From a virus: 64,000 bases of DNA. How positions within the stretch are numbered: the first letter of the stretch is position 1; the number at the start of each line of letters is the position of its first letter. The position numbers were made by a program, and so were the translations under genes. The stretch covers positions 1 through 64,000 of the IMG/VR virus record IMGVR_UViG_3300031707_002715. One strand, given 5' to 3'. The notes beneath the pieces are model-generated. The model was not told the DNA's origin and did no database searches. It was given only the letters and a program-made list of their open reading frames with translations. This document shows positions 22,754 to 32,670 of the stretch, one piece after another.

Positions 22754-25700
22754 GTGAGCAATCCTGCAGTTGCATATGTTGGCGATTATTCGTTTTCATT
22801 GTCTGATTTAGATGATAATGGTCGTAAAAGATATGTCATGGCTGTCCAAAGAGGAAAGCCAGTTCTTGATAAAGAATTGACAGAGACGGCGTACCGTGGT
22901 CTCGAGTTTGTTAGACGATATTTAGAAAGAAATATCGGTGATTGTGCACTCGGTGCTAATTCATTTAAAATAATGGAAAATGTCGCTGATAATTCGAGCA
23001 ATTTTAAAGTTTTAGGTGGAACGTCTGATAAACCTGCAGTTTTAGTACTTAAGGGATTTCCATTAGTATTGTTTGGTGATATTACTTATAAACAACAAGG
23101 GTCTGGTGGATCGTTAACTGATGATTATTTTACTAATACGACTATACCGGCCATAAGCGTACCGGTTGCACCAAGAGTAGACACTGTTTACATCGACATG
23201 TATTTAGCTGAAGTCAGCAGTGAACCTGGCAGCGAATATCAAGACTCTTCAATAAAAGATCCATCGCTTGCTATACAATCTGCAAATAGATTTAGAATAG
23301 TTCAAGACTTTTTAGTTGCAGAAGGCACAACTTCTATACCGGCCGACGGACTAGATGCTAATAATGTTTATCATCGATATATTAAACTTGCAGAAATTCA
23401 GCGTCGAACAAGCGATCCCCAAATTTTGCAAGCAGACATCACAGATAAACGATTACCAATAATAAGTCCTGACGGTGGGACTACAATATATCAACAAGGC
23501 GTATCGACATTAGAATCATTATCGAATGGCACGGGAAACCTCGACGTTGACAATGTTGTTATAGAAGACGATTTGACAGTTCACGGCACTGTCACTATTA
23601 TAGATCAGACACACGTACACCAAGAGAAATTAACTATTACATGCGACACTGCAAGTACAGATGCAGTTACAATTAATAAATCACTTTCAGGTGACGGAAT
23701 CGTAATAAACAAATCTAGTGGAACAGGATATGCAATACACGTCACAGCTGGTACATCAAAATTATCATCATTATCAGTGAACAGCGTTGATGTTGATGAA
23801 TTTTCTAATGATGGCACATTGGCAGGTAATTCAGATCTAGCTGTACCGACTGAAAAAGCTGTAAAAACATACGTTGATTATACAAGCGGTGGTGGTTTTG
23901 GGACAACAAATCAAATTGCAAGATTTGTAAGTCCCACTGTTATTCGCAATTCAAATTTAAATGATGACAATGTGCGACTATTGATTAATTTAGTAACTGT
24001 ATTTCAAGATACTTCTTTAGGTTCTATAGGTGGACAAGGTTATTATGTAAGAAATGTAAATTTAAATGGTTTCACATATCTTAGAGCAGAAGGTCCTTTT
24101 CCTAGCAGTGGATTATCTTTAAATGCATATCTTGATTTTACTGCCGGTGCAGTTTTTGGGATAACTAAAGCTAGAACAAATCACTTGTTATCAACTAATG
24201 ATGCTAATGCATTATTTATTGAACAACAATCTAACAAACCAATTTATATCGGCAATAACGGCATTTGTGCGATAACAGTCAATAGTGTTGGTCATGTTGG
24301 TATTGGCGGCACATTCGTACCTTATCCATTTTGTTCGTTTGTCCAGTCTTATTTTGGCAGTAATGTTGGTATAATGGTTACACCGACTGTCGGTTTAAGT
24401 TTAAATGTTTATGGAATGTCGTTCTTTTCAAGTGTACTAAGTGGCGGTGTTTCTCTTAGCGATAATACTCGTGCGAGTCAAATAGTTACTCATGCGACAG
24501 CAACTGCTGATCCTGGTAAATTTCATTGGTCATTAGGCGTCGGTTCAACTGTTAGTGACTTAAGGTGGAGGATTGGTTTAATAAATACTGATAGCGGTAA
24601 TGCTGGATCAGACTTAATTATTAACAGACGAAATTCTGGAAATGATGTAAAAACGCTCATCATTAAACGTGATACAGGATGTGTCGGTATTGGCACGACT
24701 GATAATGCAGGCAGCCCATTTACTTCCACATTAACACTGTTTAACAGTAGCAATAACACATTACAACTCATAGGAACAGGACCGTACAATTCTTATGGAA
24801 CTATATATTGGAGCGATGCGAACACTTATTTACAAGAATACAGTTATAGTAGATTAAAATTCGCTGCATATTATGGCATGTTTTTTGATACTTATATTGG
24901 CATAAACACAGAATCTGATATAAATTATAGATTAAAAGTTAACAGTAATGCATATTTCACAGATGATACTTATATTGGTGTTAAAATAAATGACGTCGAC
25001 ACGATCAGTACAATTGTGACTGAAAATGTGGCTGGCAGTGATTCTAACGATTATGTCAACGCGGCTTCTATTGATGTTTTAAACGATTTAATACCTGTCG
25101 TTAACGTTTATGAATATGGTGAAACAGTTAGAATACATGCACCCTATGGAGGAAATTTACCGAGTCCATTGGTTGAAGGCGTTGATTATTATGTCTTGGC
25201 AATTAGTCCTGGATGGATAGCACTTGCATTAACAAAATATAATGCTATACATTCTATATACATCGATATAACGGATCAAGGTACTGGCGTTGCATATGAT
25301 GTTCTTCGTCGTAAACACGTTAAGCATTTTACATTATCATCAGGTTTTGGTACATCTGCTGTAAGGTGGACAATTGGTTTATTAAGCACAGAAGAAGGAT
25401 CTGATACTGGATCAGATTTATGCATTAGACATTATGATGACACCGGTAATATAAAAAGTAGAGTAATGCCACCGATTACAATTAAACGAAGTGTTAATTG
25501 GATTGGTATTTATAATGCTGATCCTGAATATTTAGTAGATATTGGTGATCCTTATTCAGATCAATGGTCAAGAATTTCAGGCAATTTATATGTGGGTAGT
25601 TTATATCCCACTACATCAGCTATTGGATTGCCTACGATTGGTGACGCTGCACGATTTTTTAATTCTGGATATATAACAGATATGGCGATCGCCAATATTC

Positions 25701-27526
25701 GTGGTAAATTTATATCTGAAGGTGGAAATAATAATCTTACTGTAAATGTGCAAAACGGACAATTTGTAACGGTTTCAGCTGGTCCCGGCACGATTTTTGG
25801 CGGTGGTGCACATTGGCAATTGTGGACAGATTTTTATCCTTCTAATTTAAGATGGGGATTTAATTTAATTAATTCTGAATCGGGAGCAAATACAGGCAGC
25901 GATTTGTATTTATTATGTTATGATGACGCTGGTGCTATTTTAAATGTAGCAATTCGTTTTAAAAGATCAACCGGTTATGTTGGTATAGCAATAACAACTG
26001 ATCCTTTTTATGCCCTTGATGTCGGGGCGTCAGTAAGATTTCAAGCAACAGCATATGTTGGCAGCTTACAAAGATCGACTGCAAGTTCATCAATCGGAAC
26101 TCAGGCTTCGCCATTTTTTAATGCATACGTAAGCAGTATTTATACTAGTACACTTCATGCAGACACTTTAATGCCTCGAACGCCGGCAGAGGGTGGCAGC
26201 AATAGATTAGTGTTAAACATGGCTGCCGGTGGTGAATTTGCAACTTATATACCGACTGCTGGTACAGCGATTATGTCTCATTGGCATTTGGCTACGACCG
26301 CTCTTATATCTGGTCGACGGTGGTCGTGGGGGATGCATAATAATGAAACGGGCGGTGGCAGTGGTTACGGTGGCAGCGACTTAGTACTTAATCGAAGTAA
26401 TAATTCTGGTATAACAGATAGCACGCCGATAATAGAATGTAATAGAAGCACAGGCGTAGTATCAATTAATGATATTAGGACACGTAATTTTCCGGAAGGA
26501 TATATTGATGGTTTGGAAATGAGTTGGCAATTAGTTGGCGGCGATATTTATACAATTTACTTCTCTTCAGGTGTGGCTGCTATTAATCTTAATGCTAGTA
26601 ATAGAATGATAAAAAGTTCAGGTTGTTCTAAACGTGTGCTTAATATGGGATCATTTGTTCCCTGGGTTGCCGGCAATAATAATGGTGGTGTAGCATCTAC
26701 AGTTCTTAATTTGCCACCATTGTCTATCACGGGCACTGAAATTGCGACTGCAGATTTTACGCCATTGAATCCTGCAGATTTAACTAATATTATGGAGGGC
26801 GATATTTTTCAATGCTATTTTCCTGGTAATAGCAATTTTGGTATTACAGGGGCTGCAAAGGTGCTATCAAAAACAGGCACGACTGTTACATTTGATAATC
26901 CTTTTTTAGCAGCTGGTGCATTGTCTATAGTTTTTGTTGGTCGGTGGCTACATGCATTTGCAGTGACAAATATAGATGACATAAATTCGTGCGATTTTGG
27001 ATTTGATACGTCTTTTTATGGTTCAAATTTACTGGCAATGACATCACCAATGTCAGCTGCACGACGAGTTGGATCTATTTTAGTAATGCGAGATTTTTCG
27101 ACGATGACGCCGCTTATAAGACCATTCACTCAACAAAGTGATTATTTTATATTTGCACAATCAACGAATATTAATTACAATTTACATTGGTTTAATGTAC
27201 AGACTCCTGCATTACAATCACAATATTCTGTTAGATTACTTACACCACCAGAAGTTAATTGCAAGGCTAAATTTATTATTAATATTCATAATGCGTCTGC
27301 GTCAACTGTTAGATATTTAGTCACTGACGGTAATGCGACTGTACCGACAATGCCAGTAGCAACATATATTTATGTGCCTGCTTTTATAGGTGAGCACACG
27401 ACGATTTATGAAGTAGGCACAAGCACGAATTCAAAGTTTTATATGTCATTTCTCAACGGTGGTACAGTATCGTGGCAAATGGGTTCAATGCAATTGGGTT
27501 ACACAGATTTTAGAGGTAAAAGATGA
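22754..27526 (+). CDS. Long tail fibre protein with repeated distal domain
   Basis: 1590 residues from GTG 22754, preceded by a perfect AGGAGG. The N-terminal 230 residues look like a baseplate- or neck-attachment domain (DYSFSLSDLDDNGRKRYVMAV, TAYRGLEFVRRYLERNIG). A shaft begins with LTVHGTVTIIDQTHVHQEKLTI and DLAVPTEKAVKTYVD, a motif common in tail fibres. Four copies of a R-W-x-x-G...E/S-x-G...GSDL...TG-x-V-G-I domain lie near residues 604, 871, 1033 and 1189. A G-x-x-V...LPSPLVEGVDYYVLAIS module also occurs once. No chaperone or tip peptidase motif was seen. It is probably the main receptor-contacting fibre. The next gene begins in its ATGA stop. Confidence 0.85.
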   Translation: MSNPAVAYVGDYSFSLSDLDDNGRKRYVMAVQRGKPVLDKELTETAYRGLEFVRRYLERNIGDCALGANSFKIMENVADNSSNFKVLGGTSDKPAVLVLKGFPLVLFGDITYKQQGSGGSLTDDYFTNTTIPAISVPVAPRVDTVYIDMYLAEVSSEPGSEYQDSSIKDPSLAIQSANRFRIVQDFLVAEGTTSIPADGLDANNVYHRYIKLAEIQRRTSDPQILQADITDKRLPIISPDGGTTIYQQGVSTLESLSNGTGNLDVDNVVIEDDLTVHGTVTIIDQTHVHQEKLTITCDTASTDAVTINKSLSGDGIVINKSSGTGYAIHVTAGTSKLSSLSVNSVDVDEFSNDGTLAGNSDLAVPTEKAVKTYVDYTSGGGFGTTNQIARFVSPTVIRNSNLNDDNVRLLINLVTVFQDTSLGSIGGQGYYVRNVNLNGFTYLRAEGPFPSSGLSLNAYLDFTAGAVFGITKARTNHLLSTNDANALFIEQQSNKPIYIGNNGICAITVNSVGHVGIGGTFVPYPFCSFVQSYFGSNVGIMVTPTVGLSLNVYGMSFFSSVLSGGVSLSDNTRASQIVTHATATADPGKFHWSLGVGSTVSDLRWRIGLINTDSGNAGSDLIINRRNSGNDVKTLIIKRDTGCVGIGTTDNAGSPFTSTLTLFNSSNNTLQLIGTGPYNSYGTIYWSDANTYLQEYSYSRLKFAAYYGMFFDTYIGINTESDINYRLKVNSNAYFTDDTYIGVKINDVDTISTIVTENVAGSDSNDYVNAASIDVLNDLIPVVNVYEYGETVRIHAPYGGNLPSPLVEGVDYYVLAISPGWIALALTKYNAIHSIYIDITDQGTGVAYDVLRRKHVKHFTLSSGFGTSAVRWTIGLLSTEEGSDTGSDLCIRHYDDTGNIKSRVMPPITIKRSVNWIGIYNADPEYLVDIGDPYSDQWSRISGNLYVGSLYPTTSAIGLPTIGDAARFFNSGYITDMAIANIRGKFISEGGNNNLTVNVQNGQFVTVSAGPGTIFGGGAHWQLWTDFYPSNLRWGFNLINSESGANTGSDLYLLCYDDAGAILNVAIRFKRSTGYVGIAITTDPFYALDVGASVRFQATAYVGSLQRSTASSSIGTQASPFFNAYVSSIYTSTLHADTLMPRTPAEGGSNRLVLNMAAGGEFATYIPTAGTAIMSHWHLATTALISGRRWSWGMHNNETGGGSGYGGSDLVLNRSNNSGITDSTPIIECNRSTGVVSINDIRTRNFPEGYIDGLEMSWQLVGGDIYTIYFSSGVAAINLNASNRMIKSSGCSKRVLNMGSFVPWVAGNNNGGVASTVLNLPPLSITGTEIATADFTPLNPADLTNIMEGDIFQCYFPGNSNFGITGAAKVLSKTGTTVTFDNPFLAAGALSIVFVGRWLHAFAVTNIDDINSCDFGFDTSFYGSNLLAMTSPMSAARRVGSILVMRDFSTMTPLIRPFTQQSDYFIFAQSTNINYNLHWFNVQTPALQSQYSVRLLTPPEVNCKAKFIINIHNASASTVRYLVTDGNATVPTMPVATYIYVPAFIGEHTTIYEVGTSTNSKFYMSFLNGGTVSWQMGSMQLGYTDFRGKR
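23605..23880 (+). other. Fibre shaft start segment (HVHQEKL to EKAVKTYVD)
   Basis: Inside the long fibre gene, this stretch encodes the transition from the attachment domain to the trimeric shaft. It includes the short repeat-like strands VTINKSLSGDGIVINKSSG and the fibre motif LAVPTEKAVKTYVD. It is a useful boundary for domain-swap comparison with other fibres. Confidence 0.55.
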
Positions 27527-27786
27527 GATCAAAATTAACATGTTTACAAAAAAATTCGTTTTCGAAAAATGTTTCAATAGTTAGAAATAAAGATAAAAAT
27601 TTTAAAAATAAAAATGAATTAGTTGAATTTATACAAAATATAAAAATAGCTAGCACTGATGTATACACAGTTGACTTGTATATAAAGTGTGCATGCGGTA
27701 AAGAACATATATTCAAATCTGTAAATGAACTGTCAGCTTCAAATTTGGTATGCAATTGCGGGCAAATGATTATTGAATATAAATGA
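27523..27786 (+). CDS. Small zinc-ribbon-like protein
   Basis: 87 residues, starting in the ATGA stop of the fibre gene. Two Cys pairs, CACGKEHIF and CNCGQMI, spaced about 27 residues apart form a probable single zinc ribbon. The N-terminal half is basic (KNSFSKNVSIVRNKDKNFKNK). Function unknown; coupling to the fibre gene suggests an assembly or regulatory partner. A strong bidirectional terminator follows 27 nt downstream. Confidence 0.62.
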   Translation: MRSKLTCLQKNSFSKNVSIVRNKDKNFKNKNELVEFIQNIKIASTDVYTVDLYIKCACGKEHIFKSVNELSASNLVCNCGQMIIEYK

Positions 27787-27813
27787 CGTCATAATGTGGC
27801 TGCTAACGTTATT

Positions 27814-27846
27814 AAAAAAGCTGTTGAGAAAATCAACAGCTTTTTT
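27814..27846. terminator. Bidirectional intrinsic terminator
   Basis: A perfect 14-bp stem (AAAAAAGCTGTTGA, 27814-27827, paired with 27833-27846) closes a GAAAA loop. The A and T tracts at the two ends make it work in both orientations. It lies between the convergent + strand fibre operon and the minus-strand gene ending at 27853. Confidence 0.9.
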
Positions 27847-27852
27847 ATTGTT

Positions 27853-29553
27853 TTATTGTCGATAATCTGGTCGAGCAATAATCGATGAGAATGAATAATT
27901 AAGACTATCTTGTGAAACGTTAATTGATACAGAATCATTATTAATTGACATTGTTTTAATGATGCTAGTGTTAGTGTCAAGTTTACTAATAGTAGTTATT
28001 AATCCTGATGTAATAGTCGGAGTCAATGAATCAATTGCTCCGTTAATCATTTTGTGATATTTATGAACTACATCAGTAAATGTTGATGTAATTGTTATTG
28101 TATCATTCATATTAATATACTTACCAGTCTGGGTGCCATTTAAAATTATCGTCGTGTCTGAATCATTCAATTGAAAAGTCGCTGTTAAATCATAATTAAG
28201 TCTTATGCATTCGATTACATCAAATTGTCGACCGTTACTGGCAATTGCTTTCTTTTCCTTAATAGCTTGACTCTTGTAAATGCCAGATGTCGGTAAATAT
28301 TTTGGACCAATGCTGTTCTGATAGGGAATATAGATATTCCCGCTTTCATGAAGAAATTTATGAGCTTCAACAGTGTCTATAAATATAATAGTATCATAAG
28401 TCGAATTTGAATCAAATAAAGTCGATGAATTGGTTTTAAAAGCGTATATTGGAATTGGAAATGAATCATAATTCTGCCAAGTGCAAAATATATTACTATG
28501 AATAATCAATTCATAATTGTGATCGATTCTTGTCAGGAAAGAAAGAAGCAGATTTGTGAACGTTGAATCGTAAATTGCAGCAGTATCAACAATTACTTGC
28601 TTTTCAGATAAGGTAAATAGCGCGCCAATTTCTGGTTCATTAATTTGATTGACAGTAATTGTACCGACATCGACGTTGCCATATCGATTTGAGAAGCTGT
28701 ATTGATTGCTGCAGCCGATGTAATTGGTATCAGTGTTATTGAACACTTTTACGTATAATGAATATTTTTTTGACAGGTCAGATGCAAAATATGCGAAAGT
28801 GCTAAATCGAATTGTTCCGTTCACTTCCATTGATTCGAGGCTCAATACTTGCTGATTTGTAGGATGATCTGATTCCCACAACACAGCTTCTACTTTACCA
28901 ATATTAGTCATTTGCACGTGACCAAATATTTCTCGTTGAATGATGAATGTTGTCGGTAAAGTATCAATTAACGATGAAATTTGAATGTCATCTATGACGA
29001 TACTATCTTTTGAAATTTGCAATGTGTCTGCATCAATCAATGTTTTTGCTAAAGCAAAATATGACTGACAGTTAGTTAAATTGATTTTAGTCGATTGTGT
29101 ATTAATGATTTTGCTTTGGTAAAAAGAATTGTCAATTTGCACTTTGAGAATATAACAAGCAGAAGACAATTTAGGATAAGATATCAAATTACTTCCGGCA
29201 GGTAAAGATTTATTGATTGACATTACGCTTTTACCATTTAAGGAATAAATGTTAAATTGTACTTTTGCCGGTTTTACGAGGTTAAAGTTTAAGAACGATT
29301 CTGTTATTTGCACCGATAAGACGTCTAATTGATGCGTTGGTAAGTTATAAATAACGGGCAGCTTTGTACCTTGCAAATGGTACGAACCGTCCGACGTCGT
29401 TGTAGACTTAAGTTGTGTATGCAGCAATTGAACTACGGCATTTACAACAGGACTACCATTGTTATTCACGATTTTGCCCGACAAATCTACAGGTTGATTT
29501 GCCATTGCAAGACCGACAATAAGACACACGAGAAGCATCGACCAACGAATCAT
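27853..29553 (-). CDS. Secreted host-like surface protein with T9SS-sorting-like domain (moron candidate)
   Basis: 566 residues on the opposite strand to everything else, with its own AGGGAGG ribosome-binding site on the minus strand. A signal peptide (MIRWSMLLVCLIVGLAMA, probable cut after AMA) is followed by a carboxypeptidase-regulatory-like domain (VDLSGKIVNNNGSPVVNAVV, TTTSDGSYHLQG). Residues about 90-150 resemble a type IX secretion sorting domain (VQFNIYSLNGKSVM, LPAGSNLISYPKL, ACYILKVQIDNSFY) but are internal rather than C-terminal. About 400 further residues are beta-rich and unrecognised. This architecture is typical of secreted Fibrobacterota and Bacteroidota proteins. It probably acts at the envelope of the infected or lysogenised cell, for example in exclusion or surface change; that role is inferred. 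Confidence 0.78.
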   Translation of the reverse strand: MIRWSMLLVCLIVGLAMANQPVDLSGKIVNNNGSPVVNAVVQLLHTQLKSTTTSDGSYHLQGTKLPVIYNLPTHQLDVLSVQITESFLNFNLVKPAKVQFNIYSLNGKSVMSINKSLPAGSNLISYPKLSSACYILKVQIDNSFYQSKIINTQSTKINLTNCQSYFALAKTLIDADTLQISKDSIVIDDIQISSLIDTLPTTFIIQREIFGHVQMTNIGKVEAVLWESDHPTNQQVLSLESMEVNGTIRFSTFAYFASDLSKKYSLYVKVFNNTDTNYIGCSNQYSFSNRYGNVDVGTITVNQINEPEIGALFTLSEKQVIVDTAAIYDSTFTNLLLSFLTRIDHNYELIIHSNIFCTWQNYDSFPIPIYAFKTNSSTLFDSNSTYDTIIFIDTVEAHKFLHESGNIYIPYQNSIGPKYLPTSGIYKSQAIKEKKAIASNGRQFDVIECIRLNYDLTATFQLNDSDTTIILNGTQTGKYINMNDTITITSTFTDVVHKYHKMINGAIDSLTPTITSGLITTISKLDTNTSIIKTMSINNDSVSINVSQDSLNYSFSSIIARPDYRQ

Positions 29554-29904
29554 AAAACCTCCCTTTAAGGGTTGAAGATTTTCTATGACTTTTCAGATAA
29601 ACGAGATTGAACCCATCTCCTGTCCTAATACTATAATCAGGTTGAAAATGTTAGTGGGTTTCAAAATGTGGTTGTTTAAATAGTTATTTTATTATTGGTA
29701 TTTTATAGGCAGATTATAATAATGCGTAGATTGTCAATATGTGGCGGTATTCTAATGGTTTTATTTTTAGTTCAATTATGATTGCAATTTCCTTTATAAT
29801 AGTCTAAATTATAGCGGCCAACGACTAAAAGATTTAATTAGATTCACCCTCATTTGAGTATTCCAGAATAACAAAATAAGTTACTATTTTGAAAGGACGT
29901 TATT
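29554..29904. promoter_or_regulatory. Divergent intergenic region between moron and sheath gene
   Basis: This 351-nt AT-rich gap holds no gene. On the + strand, TATAAT at 29795-29800 with a weak TTCAAT at 29771-29776 (18-nt spacer) could drive the sheath gene, whose GAAAGGACG ribosome-binding site precedes ATG 29905. On the minus strand, a perfect TTGACA occurs at 29737-29732, but the nearest TATAAT (29718-29713) is only 13 nt away. An imperfect inverted repeat (29607-29615 and 29655-29664, TTGAACCCA type) lies in the leader of the minus gene. Divergent promoters are expected here; exact boxes are uncertain. Confidence 0.4.
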
Positions 29905-32670
29905 ATGGCAGCATTTGTATCAGGTTATCTTGCGCCAGGCGTTTATGACAGAACGCTGTTAGACCCTAATGTTGCGAGTTTATTGGGTGGTCTTAGAATT
30001 CCAATCGTTATTGGAACTGGTCAAGAACAAAAGTCGTTATTGAATCAAGACATGGTTCGCGGTTCGTCAGCTTCAGTAGATAACAAAGCGTCAAATGAAG
30101 ATGTGTCATCTCAAGCTGATGGTGCAAATACCGTATTCCAAGTCACATATTTTCCTATTGTAACAGGTGAGGGTAGCGGAATTGTTACTAATAGGGTGTC
30201 AGACATCACTGTAAAAGTCAATAATAATCCAGTGCCGGTTACTCGAGTCGATGGACTTAACGGTTTAGTCACGTTACAAATACCACCTGCAGCTACAGAT
30301 AGTGTTTCTATTACGTATTATTTTAAATTGACAGATACAAAAGTCGATAATGAAAATGTGTCTGATCAAGCTACAGGTAGTAATAGAACGTTTTATACGC
30401 ATTATAAGCCGATTACTGATGGTCGAGGAAGTGGAACGCCGACTACGACGATCACTGACGTTGTTGCTAAAGTAAATTCGTTAGTTGTTACCATTTCTGA
30501 AGTCAATGGCACTGATGGTACTGTAGTTTTAACAAATCCGCCCGGTGGATCTGATACAGTGACACTTTCATATTGGTTTAATCAATATGCAGACACTTTT
30601 GATCTTTTGCCGCAAAATAATTTAACGAGCGTTTTGTCTGTTGGCGATTCACCAGATCTTAATAATTATATTGAAGGTGTTGATTTTATTATTCTTGATG
30701 GTGATAAGATTCAATGGGGTGCGGGTTTCAAACTCAGCGTCATAACTCATACTTCAGGTTCAGTCTATTTTGATGATACTCAGATTTCAACACTTTTGGT
30801 TGACGATCGTATTATTTTAGAAGACGTGTCGAGTCAATTTACTGGTGTTGAAAATCATTGTGTTGTTCGGTATTTACCGATTGTTGATGGTAATGGTAGA
30901 GATATCGTGACAGACGATCCTACTAAAGTTAAAGCTTATGTTAATAGCACTGAAGTTGATGTCACAAGAGTTGATGGTGCTACGGGTACAATTTATCTCA
31001 AGAATATTCCGGCACCCGCAACTAGAGTAGAAGTATCATATTGGAGAAGTGAATTAATTGATGAGACTTATACTCTTGAAGTTGTGACTGCCGGTGTTGC
31101 CGGTGTAGGAACTTACAAGATTACGACCGTTGTTCAAGGCTCATTGTATAATGTCAAGGTCACCGGTTATACGTCTATTGTCACACCTACAATGATGGAT
31201 TCTCTTGGTGCTCATTTAAAAGCTAATAAGAATAGAGCCGTTGATGAAGTCGTAACATTGACATTTACAAGCGCGACTGAATTCACTGTTACATCTTCAA
31301 ATCCCGATGGTACAGGTACAGGCACGACAACCACTGGCAAAACAGGACATACGTTTATAGATTCAATAACCGGACTTCAATTTACAATTACGCCTGATGC
31401 CGGTTATTCTGGTGGTGATACTATTACTCTTAAATGTCATAATGATGACGTGCCTGGCACGCGATCAGCCGGTCCTGGAACAGGTACAGCAGGTCCATTT
31501 GAAACAGGCGTGTCGATTACAAATTATGTAATTCCCGGTGCTAGAGTAATTGTTTCTGATACAGCAAATACAGTATCAGCTGATAAAACTAATATACAGA
31601 CTTTTGATAAAGCTGGTAGTGAACCCGCTGTTGGTTCGACATATTATATTAGCTACTATTATCAGAAGGATGATTTTGAGCCTAAAGTTTTTACTAAATT
31701 TAAAGATATTACGTCTGAATATGGCGATTTGGCTATTGGTAATGCTATTACATTATCAGCATTTTTGATGATGATTAATGGCGCTGTTGCAGTTATGTGC
31801 AAGCAAGTGCTAAAAGAAACGGGCGAAGACACTGCGACAGACCAAGCTTATATAGATGCGCTTAAGGAAATTGAGAAACCAGTTAATGGTATTAAACCTC
31901 GAGTTATTCATGTTACCACTACATCTCAGACTGTGATTGCTGCACTTAAAACACATTTGGCACAAATGTCGTCTGAACGTAGACGGTCAGAAAGGACAGC
32001 TTTTATTGGATTTGCAGTTGGAACAGAACCTCAAGACGCTGCAAATTATGCAAAGTCTCTTAGTTATGGTCGTCTTGTAGCTGTTTATCCTGATGGTGCA
32101 ATAATTGGATTGACAGATGAACGAGGTGTAGAATCTGAATACATTCTCGATGGCAGCTATATGGCTGCTGCGCTTACAGGATTGAACATTAGTACAGCGT
32201 ATGATGTTGCAGAACCAATGACTCGAAAGACGATTACTGGTTTTAAGAGACTTATTAGAGTCATGGACGAAGTTGAAATGGATGAGACTGCTTCTGCCGG
32301 TGTAACAATAATTCAAGACGAATCTGGAGTAATGAAAGTTCGTCATGCATTGACGACTGATATTGGCAACGTATTTAATAAAGCGCCAAATATCATAACG
32401 ATCATGGACGAAACACAGATTCAAGCTCGAGCAGCGCTCGACCAATATATTGGTAAGAAATTCTTACCTAATACGGCCGGTAACGTTGCTTCTACATTAG
32501 CTGCCACACTTTCAGCATTAAAAGAAGCAGAGATTATTTCTGATTATGCGAATGTTACTGCTGAACCTTCAGATACTGATCCTAATTATTTGGTCGCTGA
32601 AGCTTTCTATAAACCAGTATTTGAATTATCATATATCAGAATAACATTCAATATTAGAGCAAAACTCTAA
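29905..32670 (+). CDS. Contractile tail sheath protein with inserted beta modules
   Basis: 921 residues, much longer than a minimal sheath. The N-terminus FVSGYLAPGVYDRTLLD is the sheath start that links neighbouring subunits. The conserved C-terminal third (SERRRSERTAFIGFAVG, SYGRLVAVYPDGAIIG, GSYMAAALTGLN, ENPxT-equivalent PMTRKTITGF, then FLPNTAGNVAS and FELSYIRITFNIRAKL) is clearly a sheath domain. Between them are three copies of a VSSQxTG...VNxxxVxVTRVDGxxGxVxLxxPP...VxVSYW module at about residues 60-150, 150-225 and 310-380, probably forming outward-facing protrusions. The sheath polymerises around the tube and contracts on infection. Start supported by GAAAGGACG. Confidence 0.92.
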   Translation: MAAFVSGYLAPGVYDRTLLDPNVASLLGGLRIPIVIGTGQEQKSLLNQDMVRGSSASVDNKASNEDVSSQADGANTVFQVTYFPIVTGEGSGIVTNRVSDITVKVNNNPVPVTRVDGLNGLVTLQIPPAATDSVSITYYFKLTDTKVDNENVSDQATGSNRTFYTHYKPITDGRGSGTPTTTITDVVAKVNSLVVTISEVNGTDGTVVLTNPPGGSDTVTLSYWFNQYADTFDLLPQNNLTSVLSVGDSPDLNNYIEGVDFIILDGDKIQWGAGFKLSVITHTSGSVYFDDTQISTLLVDDRIILEDVSSQFTGVENHCVVRYLPIVDGNGRDIVTDDPTKVKAYVNSTEVDVTRVDGATGTIYLKNIPAPATRVEVSYWRSELIDETYTLEVVTAGVAGVGTYKITTVVQGSLYNVKVTGYTSIVTPTMMDSLGAHLKANKNRAVDEVVTLTFTSATEFTVTSSNPDGTGTGTTTTGKTGHTFIDSITGLQFTITPDAGYSGGDTITLKCHNDDVPGTRSAGPGTGTAGPFETGVSITNYVIPGARVIVSDTANTVSADKTNIQTFDKAGSEPAVGSTYYISYYYQKDDFEPKVFTKFKDITSEYGDLAIGNAITLSAFLMMINGAVAVMCKQVLKETGEDTATDQAYIDALKEIEKPVNGIKPRVIHVTTTSQTVIAALKTHLAQMSSERRRSERTAFIGFAVGTEPQDAANYAKSLSYGRLVAVYPDGAIIGLTDERGVESEYILDGSYMAAALTGLNISTAYDVAEPMTRKTITGFKRLIRVMDEVEMDETASAGVTIIQDESGVMKVRHALTTDIGNVFNKAPNIITIMDETQIQARAALDQYIGKKFLPNTAGNVASTLAATLSALKEAEIISDYANVTAEPSDTDPNYLVAEAFYKPVFELSYIRITFNIRAKL

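Noticed and set aside
23605-25791. Minus-strand open frames within the fibre gene
   Set aside because: They lack ribosome sites and recognisable domains and lie opposite a continuous fibre protein with clear motifs.
29607-29664. Inverted repeat as a terminator in the divergent intergenic region
   Set aside because: The stem is short and imperfect, the loop is about 39 nt, and no U tract follows.
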